Below are positions 7,457 through 16,539 of a DNA stretch of 64,000 nucleotides, in pieces. This stretch comes from JACDAN01 sp963834825. Lineage in GTDB: Bacteria; Actinomycetota; Thermoleophilia; Gaiellales; Gaiellaceae. The DNA lies in NCBI GenBank assembly GCA_963834825.1, contig CAWICZ010000008.1, positions 124,001 to 188,000 of the forward strand. The letters are read 5' to 3'. The translations under genes and the position numbers were made by a program. How positions within the stretch are numbered: position 1 is the first letter of the stretch; every line of letters starts with the position of its first letter. The notes below the pieces were generated by a model. The model saw nothing but the letters and a program-made list of their open reading frames with translations. It was not told the origin of the DNA and made no database searches.

Positions 7457-10400
7457 ATGATGCGCTGGATCGTCGGAACGAGTCTGAAGTTCCGCTACCT
7501 CGTCGTCGTCGCCGGGTTGGCATTGATGGTCTTTGGTCTCGGCGTGCTCCGGGACTCCCCGGTCGACGTGTTCCCGGAGTTCTCGCAGCCGAAGGTCGAG
7601 ATCCAGACCATGACGTTCGGGCTCAGTGCGGAAGAGACCGAAGAGCTCGTCACGGTGCCGATGGAGCAGTCGCTCCAGGGGATCCCGAACCTGGACATCA
7701 TCCGCTCGAAGTCCGTTCCGGGCCTCTCGCAGATCGTATTGCTGTTCGACCGCGGGACCGACCTCATGCACGCGCGGCAGGTCGTCGACGAGCGGGTCGG
7801 CACGATCACGCCGTCACTGCCAACCTGGGCGGCGCCTCCGGTGATGATCCAGCCACTCTCGTCGACCAGCCGAGTGATGAAGATCGGGCTGACGTCCGAC
7901 AGCCTCTCGCTGATGGACATGTCGATCATCGCCTACTGGAAGCTCCGCGCGCGGCTCCTGCGCGTTCCGGGCGTCGCCAACACGCCGATCTGGGGCGAGC
8001 GGCTGAAGATGCAGCAGCTCCAGATGGACCCGGCGAAGCTCAAGCGCAACGGGGTCTCCCTCACGCGGGTCATGGATGACTCCGCCAACGCCCTTGACGC
8101 CGGATTGCTCCAGTTCTCGGAGGGATCTTTCATCGGAACGGGCGGGTTCATCGACACCCCGAACCAGCGCATCAGCATCCGGCACGTCGCGCCGATCGTC
8201 GAGGCGAAAGACCTGTCGACCGTGCCGATCGAGCGGGTCAACGGCAAGCCCCTGACCCTCGCCGACGTCGGCAACCTCGTGATCGACCACCAGCAGCTCT
8301 TCGGCGAAGCCGTGATCAATGACGGACCGGGCTTGATGATGATCGTCGAGAAGCTGCCGTGGGCGAACACCCTCGAGGTGACGAACGGCGTCGAGGAAGC
8401 GATGAAGGAGATGCAGCCGGGGCTGCCCGGAATGCAGGTCGACACGACCATCTTCCGGCCGGCGACGTTCATCGAGGACTCGATCGACAACCTCACGCAG
8501 GCACTGCTGATCGGCGCCTTGCTCGTGATCCTGATTCTCGGCGCCTTCCTCTTCGAGTGGCGCAGCGCCGTCATCTGTCTGACCGCGATCCCGCTGTCCC
8601 TGATCGCCGCCGGGCTCGTGTTGCATGAGCGCGGCACGACGATCAACGTGATGGTCCTGGCGGGGCTGGTGATCGCCCTCGGCGTCGTCGTCGACGACGC
8701 GATCGTCGGGATCGAGAACACCGTCCGACGGCTGCGCCAGCACCGCCGGGAGGGAGACGGACGCTCCACGAGCCGCGTGATCCTGGAGGCGTCGCTCGAG
8801 GTCCGAGGACCGATCGTCTACGCGACGCTGATCATCGTCGCAGCGATGGTGCCGATCTTCTTCCTCACCGGCCTCACCGGCGCCTTCTTCACGCCCCTCG
8901 CGACCTCCTACGTCCTGGCCGTCGCGGTCTCTCTGGTCGTGGCGCTGACGGTCACGCCGGCGATGAGCCTGATTCTGCTAGCGAACGCGCCGCTCGAGAA
9001 GCGCGAGTCTCCGTTCACGAAGTGGCTTCAGCGGGGCTACGAACGCTCGCTGGCGCCGATCATCGCCAGGCCGCGCCGCGCGTACGCCGTCGTCGCCCTC
9101 ACGGTCGCCGCCGGCGTCGCTGTGGTGCCGTTCCTCGGGCAGGACCTCCTGCCCAGCTTCAAGGAGCGCGACTTCCTGATGCACTGGGTGACCGCACCCG
9201 ACACGTCCGGCCCGGAGGAGACGCGGGTCTCGGTCCGCGCCTGCAAGGAGCTGCGGACGATCCCCGGCGTGCGCAACTGCGGATCGCACATCGGCCAGGC
9301 CTTCATGTCCGACGAGCCGTACGGCATCTACTTCGGCGAGAACTGGATCAGCGTCGATCCGAAAGTCGACTACGACAAGACCCTCGCCCACGTGCAGGAG
9401 GTCGTCGACGGATATCCCGGCATCCGCCGCGACGTCCAGACGTACTTGAAGGAGCGCATCAGAGAGGTCTTGACCGGCTCGAGTGATGCGCTCGTCGTGC
9501 GCGTGTTCGGCGACGACCTCCACGTTCTCCAGGCCCAGGCCGAGAAGGTCCTGGCGGCGATGGGGAAGATCGACGGGCTCGTCGAACCGAAGATCGAACT
9601 CCACTCGGACATCCCCCAGGTGGAGGTCAAGGTCGATCTCGACAAGGCGCAGCTCGTCGGCGTCAAGCCGGGCGACGTGCGGCGCCAGTCCGGCGTCTGG
9701 CTCGCCGGCGAGGAGGTCGGCGACATCTTCAGCGGCGGCCGCGCCTACGACGTCCAGCTGTGGAGCATCCCCACGGCGCGCGACAGCCTGACCGACGTCC
9801 AGGCTCTGCCGATCGACACGCCGGCCGGCGACAGCGTCCGTCTCGACCAGATCGCGGACGTGCGCGTCGCGCCGACGCCGAACACGATCGAGCGTGAGGA
9901 CCTCTCGCGGCGACTGGAGGTCAGCGCCAACGTCGAGGGACGCGATCTCGGCTCGGTCGCGGGCGACCTCGAGGACTCCGTCGAAGACATCAAGTTCCCG
10001 CTCGGATACCACGCAGAGCTGCTCGGCGAGTTCAAAGAGCGGCAGGACGCGCAGAACCGCATGCTCCTGTTCGGAGTCGGGGCCGCAGCGATCATCTTCC
10101 TGCTGCTCCAGGCCTCGTTCGGGAGCTGGCGCCTGGCGACACTCTCGTTCTTGACCCTGCCGATGGCGCTGGTCGGCGGCGCGCTCGCGGCCTACCTCGG
10201 CGGGGGCATCCTCTCGCTCGGCTCGCTGGTGGGCTTCTTCACCGTCTTCGGGATCGCCGCGCGCAACGGGATCCTGATGATCAACCACTTCCAGCACCTC
10301 GAGCAGCACGAGGGCGAGACGTTCGGTCCCAAGCTCGTTCTGCGGGGCGCGCGAGAGCGCTTGGCCCCGATTCTGATGACGACGCTGGCAACGGGGCTCG

Positions 10401-10591
10401 CGATCGTTCCGCTCGTCGTCGCGGGCAACATCCCGGGCAACGAGATCGAGCATCCATTGGCGGTCGTCGTCCTCGGCGGTCTTGTCACCTCGACGCTGCT
10501 CAATCTCTTCGTGGTGCCGGCGCTCTACCTGCGGTTCGGACGGCCGGCAACCCCGACCGCCACCACTACCGCCACCGCCGGCAGTGCGTAG
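7457..10591 (+). CDS. RND efflux transporter, HME-like, second copy
   Basis: 1044 residues with complete RND topology. It starts at ATG 7457 after GGGAGGAG. The TM4 motif is LGVVVDDAIVGIENTVRR (VDD 412-414) and the TM10-11 region is FGIAARNGILMINHFQHL, closer to canonical CusA-like pumps than the first copy. Two cysteines (RACKELRTIPGVRNCG) in the second porter loop may form a disulfide. It ends in a Thr/Ala-rich tail. It is probably co-transcribed with the flanking lipoprotein and MacA-like genes. The two RND genes may form a hetero-oligomer, as MdtBC does; that is inference. Confidence 0.9.
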   Translation: MMRWIVGTSLKFRYLVVVAGLALMVFGLGVLRDSPVDVFPEFSQPKVEIQTMTFGLSAEETEELVTVPMEQSLQGIPNLDIIRSKSVPGLSQIVLLFDRGTDLMHARQVVDERVGTITPSLPTWAAPPVMIQPLSSTSRVMKIGLTSDSLSLMDMSIIAYWKLRARLLRVPGVANTPIWGERLKMQQLQMDPAKLKRNGVSLTRVMDDSANALDAGLLQFSEGSFIGTGGFIDTPNQRISIRHVAPIVEAKDLSTVPIERVNGKPLTLADVGNLVIDHQQLFGEAVINDGPGLMMIVEKLPWANTLEVTNGVEEAMKEMQPGLPGMQVDTTIFRPATFIEDSIDNLTQALLIGALLVILILGAFLFEWRSAVICLTAIPLSLIAAGLVLHERGTTINVMVLAGLVIALGVVVDDAIVGIENTVRRLRQHRREGDGRSTSRVILEASLEVRGPIVYATLIIVAAMVPIFFLTGLTGAFFTPLATSYVLAVAVSLVVALTVTPAMSLILLANAPLEKRESPFTKWLQRGYERSLAPIIARPRRAYAVVALTVAAGVAVVPFLGQDLLPSFKERDFLMHWVTAPDTSGPEETRVSVRACKELRTIPGVRNCGSHIGQAFMSDEPYGIYFGENWISVDPKVDYDKTLAHVQEVVDGYPGIRRDVQTYLKERIREVLTGSSDALVVRVFGDDLHVLQAQAEKVLAAMGKIDGLVEPKIELHSDIPQVEVKVDLDKAQLVGVKPGDVRRQSGVWLAGEEVGDIFSGGRAYDVQLWSIPTARDSLTDVQALPIDTPAGDSVRLDQIADVRVAPTPNTIEREDLSRRLEVSANVEGRDLGSVAGDLEDSVEDIKFPLGYHAELLGEFKERQDAQNRMLLFGVGAAAIIFLLLQASFGSWRLATLSFLTLPMALVGGALAAYLGGGILSLGSLVGFFTVFGIAARNGILMINHFQHLEQHEGETFGPKLVLRGARERLAPILMTTLATGLAIVPLVVAGNIPGNEIEHPLAVVVLGGLVTSTLLNLFVVPALYLRFGRPATPTATTTATAGSA

Positions 10592-10660
10592 CGACCGCCT
10601 TTCATCCGGTTTTCATCTGTCGTTTCCAGGATCTGAGGCAGCAGTGAAAGCAGACGACCC

Positions 10661-12601
10661 ATGATCACAGCGAGACCGATGCCGCAGCGACGGGCTCTGG
10701 CCCTGCTCGGGCTGGTCCCGGTCGCGATCGGCGCCACGGTCTGGGTACTGCAAGGAGGTACGCCCGCGGCTGCCGAGGATGTACCGGCCGCCACGGCCGC
10801 CCGCGATAACCTCGTCGTCACCGTCGGCGGCGTGGGAAGGATCGTCCAGGCGAAGGCTGCTCGGCCGATCGCCACGCCGAGCTCCGCGTCGGGTGGCGCG
10901 GGAACGTCCGGATCGACGCCGACCGAGACTCCACCCGACGCCGTTTTCCCGCGTGCGAGCGGCCGAATCTCGAAGTTTCTCGTCGCCCCAGGTGCGCTCG
11001 TAGTCGGCGGACAGCCGCTGGCCGTCCTCGACGACGGCGGCGCGGCGGCGGCCGGCGTCCGCCAGGCCCGGAACGACCTCTCGACCGCGCTCACGGAGCT
11101 GCGGCAGAAGGAGACGAACGATCCGCTGACGGGCATCCAAGCAACGCCGGCTGAGCTGACCGCGGGCCGCACGGCGGTGACGTCGGCGATTCAGAAGCTC
11201 ACCGGGCTGCTCAGCGCGCCGCTCGCCGCGGAGGTGAGCGCTGCCTGGCTCGACGTGAGACGAGCAGAGGCCGAGCTCGAGACGCTCCGCGGCGGGTCGC
11301 CGGCCCAGCGGGCCGAGGCGATCCGGATCGCACGGCAAGCCGCCGCGGTCGCCCAGGACCAACTCGATCGGACGCTCGCGCCGGCGGCTGCGGCGGACGT
11401 GAGCGCGGCGAGGGCCGAGCTCCGGAAGGCCGAGGCGGACCTCGCGCTGCTCCTTCGTCCCCCGGACGCGCCGCTTCCCGAGGAGATCGCCGCCGCTCAG
11501 CGGGCCGTGACCGTCGCGCGGGCGAATCTCGAGGATGCACAGGCAGCCGTCCCGCCGGACGAAGTCGCAATCAGAGACGCCGAGCTGGCGCTCGATCGGG
11601 CGCGGGCCGAGCTGGCCGTGTTGCAGCGGCCGCCCAAGGGCCCACTGGCCGAGGAGGTCGATTCCGCCCGTCAGACGGTGGAGGCAGCGCGCGCCAAGCT
11701 GGACAAGCTCCTGGCTCCTCCCAACCCCGCTGACGTGCGTGCCGCCCGTCTCGAGCTCGAGCGCTCGCTCATCGAGGTGCGGAAGCTCGAGGCCGGCCCG
11801 AGCAAGACGGCTCTGGCCGCCGGGCGGCAGGCCGTCGACGCCGCCCGGGCCAAGCTCACACAGCTGATGGGGGGGCCGCTCCGGGCCGACCTCGCGGCCT
11901 CCCGGCTCGACGTGCGCCGCGCCGACGCTGAGCTGTCCGCGCTTCAGATCCGCGGTGGGCCCGCGACCACCGGCGACATCTCACTCGCTCGGCTCAGGGT
12001 CGACGGGGCGCGGATCCGCCTCGCCGTGGCACGAATCAACAAGCGCCTGCTGACCGTCCGCGCTCCCTCCCCCGGAACCGTTACGGGCTTGCTCACGACA
12101 CGCGGCGCGCCCGTGGACACCACGACGCCGATCGCCACGGTGGCCGATCTCGATCGGCTGGCGGTGAGCGTCGACCTGAGCGAGTTCGACGTCGCACAGG
12201 TGCGCCGCGGCCTGAAGGCCGAGGTCAGCGTCGACGCGCTCGGCGGCAAGACGTTCTCGGGCATCGTGCTCTTCGCAGCGCCGACTGGGAGTGAGAGCGC
12301 CGGCGTCGTCACGTTCCCGGTTCGGGTCGGACTCTCAGGCGCGGCCGGGCTCCGGCCCGGCATGAACGTCAGCGTCCGCATCCTCGTCGCGCGCCGCAAC
12401 GACGTCCTCCAGGTCCCGCTCGAAGCAGTGTCGCCCGACGCGGAGGAGCCGACGGTGACAGTGCTCAACGAGTCGGGCGAGGAGATCGAACGTCCCGTCA
12501 CGGTCGGGCTCCAGAACAACGAAGCGATCCAGATCGTGAAGGGCCTTCGCGCCGGGGAGCGCGTCGTCCTGCCGGAGGCCGCTCCCGCCGGGGAGGAGTA
12601 G
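10661..12601 (+). CDS. MacA/HlyD-type adaptor with very long coiled coil
   Basis: 646 residues, well above the ~370-400 usual for MacA. One N-terminal TM helix (residues ~11-30) precedes a lipoyl half-motif (GRISKFLVAPGALVVGGQPL). Residues ~140-480 are Ala/Leu/Arg/Glu-rich heptads broken by repeated short PP segments (LLRPPDAPLP, LQRPPKGPL, LLAPPNP), suggesting several stacked hairpins. The second lipoyl half (LLTVRAPSPGTVTGLLTTRG) and the beta-barrel/membrane-proximal domains (LRPGMNVSVRIL) follow. Its stop overlaps the GTG of the ATPase by one base. It should link the MacB-type exporter to the envelope. Confidence 0.85.
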   Translation: MITARPMPQRRALALLGLVPVAIGATVWVLQGGTPAAAEDVPAATAARDNLVVTVGGVGRIVQAKAARPIATPSSASGGAGTSGSTPTETPPDAVFPRASGRISKFLVAPGALVVGGQPLAVLDDGGAAAAGVRQARNDLSTALTELRQKETNDPLTGIQATPAELTAGRTAVTSAIQKLTGLLSAPLAAEVSAAWLDVRRAEAELETLRGGSPAQRAEAIRIARQAAAVAQDQLDRTLAPAAAADVSAARAELRKAEADLALLLRPPDAPLPEEIAAAQRAVTVARANLEDAQAAVPPDEVAIRDAELALDRARAELAVLQRPPKGPLAEEVDSARQTVEAARAKLDKLLAPPNPADVRAARLELERSLIEVRKLEAGPSKTALAAGRQAVDAARAKLTQLMGGPLRADLAASRLDVRRADAELSALQIRGGPATTGDISLARLRVDGARIRLAVARINKRLLTVRAPSPGTVTGLLTTRGAPVDTTTPIATVADLDRLAVSVDLSEFDVAQVRRGLKAEVSVDALGGKTFSGIVLFAAPTGSESAGVVTFPVRVGLSGAAGLRPGMNVSVRILVARRNDVLQVPLEAVSPDAEEPTVTVLNESGEEIERPVTVGLQNNEAIQIVKGLRAGERVVLPEAAPAGEE

Positions 12602-13329
12602 TGGCCGAGAACGGCGGCTCGAGCGTTCTCGAGCTCGCCGGCGTCACGAGGCTCTATCGCGACGGGGAGGTTTCCGTCGAAGCACTGCGCGGCATCAGCT
12701 TCGCCGTGCGGGAAGGCGAGTTCCTCGGGATCATGGGCCCGTCCGGGTCCGGGAAGACGACGCTGCTGGGGATTCTCGGCCTGCTCGATCGACCAACGGC
12801 CGGCTCGTACCGGCTGGACGGTGAAGAGATGTCCAGGCTCAACGAGACCCGACGAGCGCGCGTCCGCGGCAAGCGGATCGGCTTCGTCTTCCAGGCCTAC
12901 AACCTGCTGCCGCGCTCGACGGCGCAAAAGAACGTCGAGCTGCCGCTCGTCTACGCGGGCGTCGGACGGCGGGAGCGCTCGAGGCGCGTCCTTGAGGCGC
13001 TCGCGGAGGTCGGGCTCTCCGAGCGGGCGCGGCATCGTCCGAGCCAGCTGTCCGGCGGCGAGCAGCAACGAGTTGCGATCGCCCGCGCGCTCGTCGTCGA
13101 GCCGAGCGTGATCCTCCTCGACGAGCCGACCGGCAACCTCGACTCCACGAGCGCCGCCGAGGTGCTCGCAATCCTCGACCGTGTGCACCAAGGCGGCGCC
13201 ACGATCGTCGTGGTCACGCACTCGGACGAGGTGGCGGAGCGCGCGTCGCGGATCCTCCGTCTGGCGGACGGACGTGTGGTCGCCGACGAGCCGGTCGAGC
13301 GGACGCTCGTGGCGGGAGCGGCGCGATGA
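12601..13329 (+). CDS. MacB/LolD-type ABC transporter ATPase
   Basis: 242 residues with Walker A GPSGSGKTT (from residue 46), Q-loop FVFQAYNLLPR, signature LSGGEQQR (~150) and Walker B VILLDEPTGNLD (~169), the complete ATPase set of the MacB/LolD/FtsE family. GTG start at 12601 overlaps the adaptor stop, and its end overlaps the permease start (ATGA). Powers the tripartite exporter with the flanking genes. Confidence 0.93.
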   Translation: MAENGGSSVLELAGVTRLYRDGEVSVEALRGISFAVREGEFLGIMGPSGSGKTTLLGILGLLDRPTAGSYRLDGEEMSRLNETRRARVRGKRIGFVFQAYNLLPRSTAQKNVELPLVYAGVGRRERSRRVLEALAEVGLSERARHRPSQLSGGEQQRVAIARALVVEPSVILLDEPTGNLDSTSAAEVLAILDRVHQGGATIVVVTHSDEVAERASRILRLADGRVVADEPVERTLVAGAAR

Positions 13330-14537
13330 CGACCGCCGTCGAGAACTGGCGGATCGCGCTCAGCGCGCTGCGCGCGAACTGGTTCCGCGCCGTCCTGACC
13401 GCGCTCGGCGTGATCATCGGCGTCGCGTCGCTGGTCGCCGTGGCGGCGGTCAGCGCCGGCGCGCAGAAGGAGGTCGAGGACAGCATCCGGCGACTGGGCG
13501 CGAACGTCGTTCTCGTCGACGGCGAGTTCATCAACATCGGCACCGGACAGTCGGCGACCGAGCGCACGATCACGGCTGCGGACGTCGCTGCGATCGCGAA
13601 CCTGGCGATGGTGACGAGGGTCGCGCCGCATCAGGACATCGAGGGCCTGAACATCTCCGCGGGCCGCAACCAAGCGACCACTCGGCTGTTCGGCATCACC
13701 CCCGCCTACTCGGACATCTACAACCAGACGGTCCAGCAGGGACGGCTGATCTCGGCGACCGACGTCGCCTTCGGCCGCACCGTGATGGTGATGGGGCTCG
13801 GCGCGGCGGAGACGCTCTTCCCCGGCCAGAACGCGCTCGGCCAGACGGTGCGTGTGGCGAACAAGGAGTTCGAGGTGGTCGGCATCCAGGCCCGCAAAGG
13901 ACAGCTGGCCGACGAGAACCTCGACAGCCGGGTCTTCGTGCCCCTGCCGCTCGTGCTCGGGGTTCTGCTCGGCGGCACCGGCATGAAGAGCGTCGGCGTC
14001 CAGGTTGCCAGCGAGGCCGACATCGAGCCGGCGCAGGGCGCGATCGAGGATCTGCTCCGCACGCAGCACAGGCTGCCCGAGAGCTACGCAGACGACTTCT
14101 CGACCGAGGACCAGGCCGCGCTCGTGAAGGAGGCGCAGCGGGCGACGGGAACATTCCGCGTGCTCACCTACGCGCTCGGCGCGATCGCGCTGCTCGTCGG
14201 CGGGATCGGGATCATGAACATGATGCTGGTCTCGGTCCGCGAGCGGACACGAGAGATCGGGATCCGCAAGTCGGTCGGCGCCGATCCCTGGAAGGTTCAG
14301 GCCCAGTTCCTGATCGAGGCCCTCGTCCTCGGGATCCTCGGCGGCATTGCCGGCGTCCTGGCCGGGCTGGCGACGACCAGGCTCATCAGCTCGATCGCGG
14401 GGTGGCAGACGCTCGTCAGTCCTGCGTCTCTGATCATTGGGGTCGCGGTCGCGCTGGTCGTCGCGCTCTTCTTCGGGTTCTACCCCGCCCGCCGCGCCGC
14501 GCGGCTCGATCCGATCGCCGCCCTGCGCTACGAGTAG
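13326..14537 (+). CDS. MacB-type ABC transporter permease
   Basis: 403 residues: N-terminal TM helix (FRAVLTALGVIIGVASLVAVAAVSAGA), a ~240-residue extracellular MacB core domain (starting VEDSIRRLGANVVLVDGEF), then three C-terminal TM helices in an FtsX domain (GIGIMNMMLVSVRERTREIG is the family hallmark). It couples to the ATPase upstream and forms a MacAB-like mechanotransmission exporter with it. Substrates of this family include antibiotics, peptides and lipids; none is indicated here. Confidence 0.92.
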   Translation: MTTAVENWRIALSALRANWFRAVLTALGVIIGVASLVAVAAVSAGAQKEVEDSIRRLGANVVLVDGEFINIGTGQSATERTITAADVAAIANLAMVTRVAPHQDIEGLNISAGRNQATTRLFGITPAYSDIYNQTVQQGRLISATDVAFGRTVMVMGLGAAETLFPGQNALGQTVRVANKEFEVVGIQARKGQLADENLDSRVFVPLPLVLGVLLGGTGMKSVGVQVASEADIEPAQGAIEDLLRTQHRLPESYADDFSTEDQAALVKEAQRATGTFRVLTYALGAIALLVGGIGIMNMMLVSVRERTREIGIRKSVGADPWKVQAQFLIEALVLGILGGIAGVLAGLATTRLISSIAGWQTLVSPASLIIGVAVALVVALFFGFYPARRAARLDPIAALRYE

Positions 14538-14538
14538 C

Positions 14539-14559
14539 GGCCGGCGATTAGTTCCGGCC
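14539..14559 (+). terminator. Hairpin after the efflux operon
   Basis: GGCCGG / CCGGCC arms with a 9-base loop start directly after the permease stop codon. A short stem without T-tract; a plausible operon end. Confidence 0.4.
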
Positions 14560-14604
14560 ATCCGCGCGTCATGAACTAGGTGGAAAAGCGCACAATGGAG
14601 TGCT

Positions 14605-16536
14605 GTGGCACAAGCGACCCATTCACTTGAGACCGCACGAAGCGCCGTCGGGCGTCACGCCTGGCGCGATGCCTACGAGGCGTACTCGAGCCTCGATCGG
14701 AAGGAGCTCCCGGCCGAGGACCTCGAGCGGTTCGCGGAGGCCGCCTGGTGGCGCGGCAAGCTCGACGAAGCGATCAACCTGCGCGAGCGCTCGTACGCGC
14801 GCTTCTCGGCGGACGGTGACCGCCTCGCGGCCGCGCGGCTGGCGCTGACCCTCACCTGGGATCAGTCGGGCCGCGGTGCCTTTGCGGTCTCGCACGGCTG
14901 GTTCGCGACGGCCGAACGGCTGCTCGAAGGCGAGGCCGAATCGACTGTGCATGCCCGGCTCGTGTTGACCCGGGCGATCAACACGATGTTCGAGGGAAAT
15001 CCCACCGAGGCGATTCCGGATTTCGACCACGCGTACGAGATCGCACAGAGGCTCGGGGACAAGGACACTGAGATCCTCGCACTCGTGGGCAGGGGACGCT
15101 CCCTCGTCAAGAGCGGCGAGATCGACGAGGGCCTCGCGCTGCTCGACGAGGCGACCGCATCGGCGGTCTGCGGCGAGCTCGAGCCACACTCGACCGGCCT
15201 CGTCTACTGCATCACGATCAGCGCCTGTCAGGACCTCGGGGACTACCGGCGTGCGGCCGAGTGGACGGAGGCCGCGAACCGCTGGTGCGACCAGCTCGAC
15301 GTCTCGGGCTTCCCCGGAGCCTGCCGCATTCACCGCGCGGAAGTCCTCCGCCTCCGCGGCGACCTGGTGTCGGCCGAGAAGCAGGCGGTGGAGGCGTGCG
15401 AGGAGCTCCACGATTTCGACCGGTCGATCACGGCCGCCGGGTACTACGAGATCGGCGAGATCCGGCGCCGGCTCGGCGACTTCGCCGCCGCGGAGGAGGC
15501 GTACCGCAAGGCGAACGAGCTCGGCCGCGAGCCGCAGCCGGGCCGTTCCCTCCTTCGGCTAAGTGAAGGCAAGATCGACGCCGCAGTCGCCGGGATCACC
15601 CGCAAGCTGCAAGACACCACGGATCCGCTGGCGCGGCTACGACAGCTTCCGGCGCAGATCGACATCGCGATCGCGGCGTCCGACCTGAAGACGGCGCGGA
15701 CGGCGACGAGCGAGCTCGAGAGCATCGTCGACTCGTACAAGATCGGCGGCCGGCGCGCCCCCGCGTTCGACGCGACCGTGCAACAGGCCCACGGGCGGAT
15801 CAAGCTCGCCGAGGACGACCCAGCGACGGCCGTCGACAAGCTCCGGTCGGCTCGCGACGGCTGGCACTCGGTCGGCGCGCCGTACGAGACGGCGCAGGCT
15901 AGGACGCTGCTCGGCATCGCCTTCCGCCGCCAGGGTGACGAGGACGCAGCGACGGCCGAACTCGAGGCGGCACTCTCCACCTTCGAGCAGCTTGGAGCGG
16001 TCCTCGACGCGGCGCGTGTCGAGGAGCTGCTCGGCCGGCTGCAGACACGCCGGACGTTCCTGTTCACCGACATCGTCGACTCGACAAGGCTTCTCGAGAC
16101 GCTGGGCAACGAGAAGTGGAAGAAGCTGTTGGCTCGACACGACGAGCTCCTCCGGGACCGGATCGTCCAGGCCGGCGGAGACGTGATCAAGCAGACCGGC
16201 GACGGCTTCTTCGCGGCGTTCGACAGTCCGAAGGCCGCGATCGAGGCGGCTGTGGCGATCCAGCGCGCGCTCGCGGACGAGATCGTCGCGCCCGACGTCA
16301 GGATCGGCGCCCACACGGGTGGGGCGTTCCATACCGACGCCGACTACTCCGACTACGGCGGCGAGGGCGTGCACGTCGCGGCGCGCCTCGGTGCGGCGGC
16401 GACGCCGACGGAGATCCTCGTCAGCCGTGAGACGCTCGACGGTGTCGGGACGGCCTTCCGACTCTCCGAGCCGCGGTCGGAGCTGCTCAGGGGGTTCGAG
16501 CAGCCGATCGACGTCGTCTCGGTGGTGTGGCGCTAG
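14605..16536 (+). CDS. TPR-containing class III adenylate/guanylate cyclase-like protein
   Basis: 643 residues, GTG start. Residues ~1-470 are helical repeats of TPR type (e.g. FAAAEEAYRKANELGREP, ATAVDKLRSARDGWHSVG). Residues ~480-643 form a class III cyclase domain: FTDIVDST (metal-binding Asp near 488), KQTGDGFFAAFD (second metal Asp near 532) and VHVAARLG (~589-596). The Asn that normally precedes V-A-A-R and contacts the ribose/transition state is His590, while the Arg is kept. Either an active cyclase with altered chemistry or a degenerate sensor. No TM segment, so cytosolic. It converges on the DUF6351-like gene with three bases between stops. Confidence 0.85.
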   Translation: MAQATHSLETARSAVGRHAWRDAYEAYSSLDRKELPAEDLERFAEAAWWRGKLDEAINLRERSYARFSADGDRLAAARLALTLTWDQSGRGAFAVSHGWFATAERLLEGEAESTVHARLVLTRAINTMFEGNPTEAIPDFDHAYEIAQRLGDKDTEILALVGRGRSLVKSGEIDEGLALLDEATASAVCGELEPHSTGLVYCITISACQDLGDYRRAAEWTEAANRWCDQLDVSGFPGACRIHRAEVLRLRGDLVSAEKQAVEACEELHDFDRSITAAGYYEIGEIRRRLGDFAAAEEAYRKANELGREPQPGRSLLRLSEGKIDAAVAGITRKLQDTTDPLARLRQLPAQIDIAIAASDLKTARTATSELESIVDSYKIGGRRAPAFDATVQQAHGRIKLAEDDPATAVDKLRSARDGWHSVGAPYETAQARTLLGIAFRRQGDEDAATAELEAALSTFEQLGAVLDAARVEELLGRLQTRRTFLFTDIVDSTRLLETLGNEKWKKLLARHDELLRDRIVQAGGDVIKQTGDGFFAAFDSPKAAIEAAVAIQRALADEIVAPDVRIGAHTGGAFHTDADYSDYGGEGVHVAARLGAAATPTEILVSRETLDGVGTAFRLSEPRSELLRGFEQPIDVVSVVWR

Positions 16537-16539
16537 CTC

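Noticed and set aside
8978..10453. 491-codon minus-strand open frame opposite the second RND gene
   Set aside because: Arises from GC-rich codon structure; the plus-strand RND protein explains the region fully and the minus frame has no domain or ribosome site.
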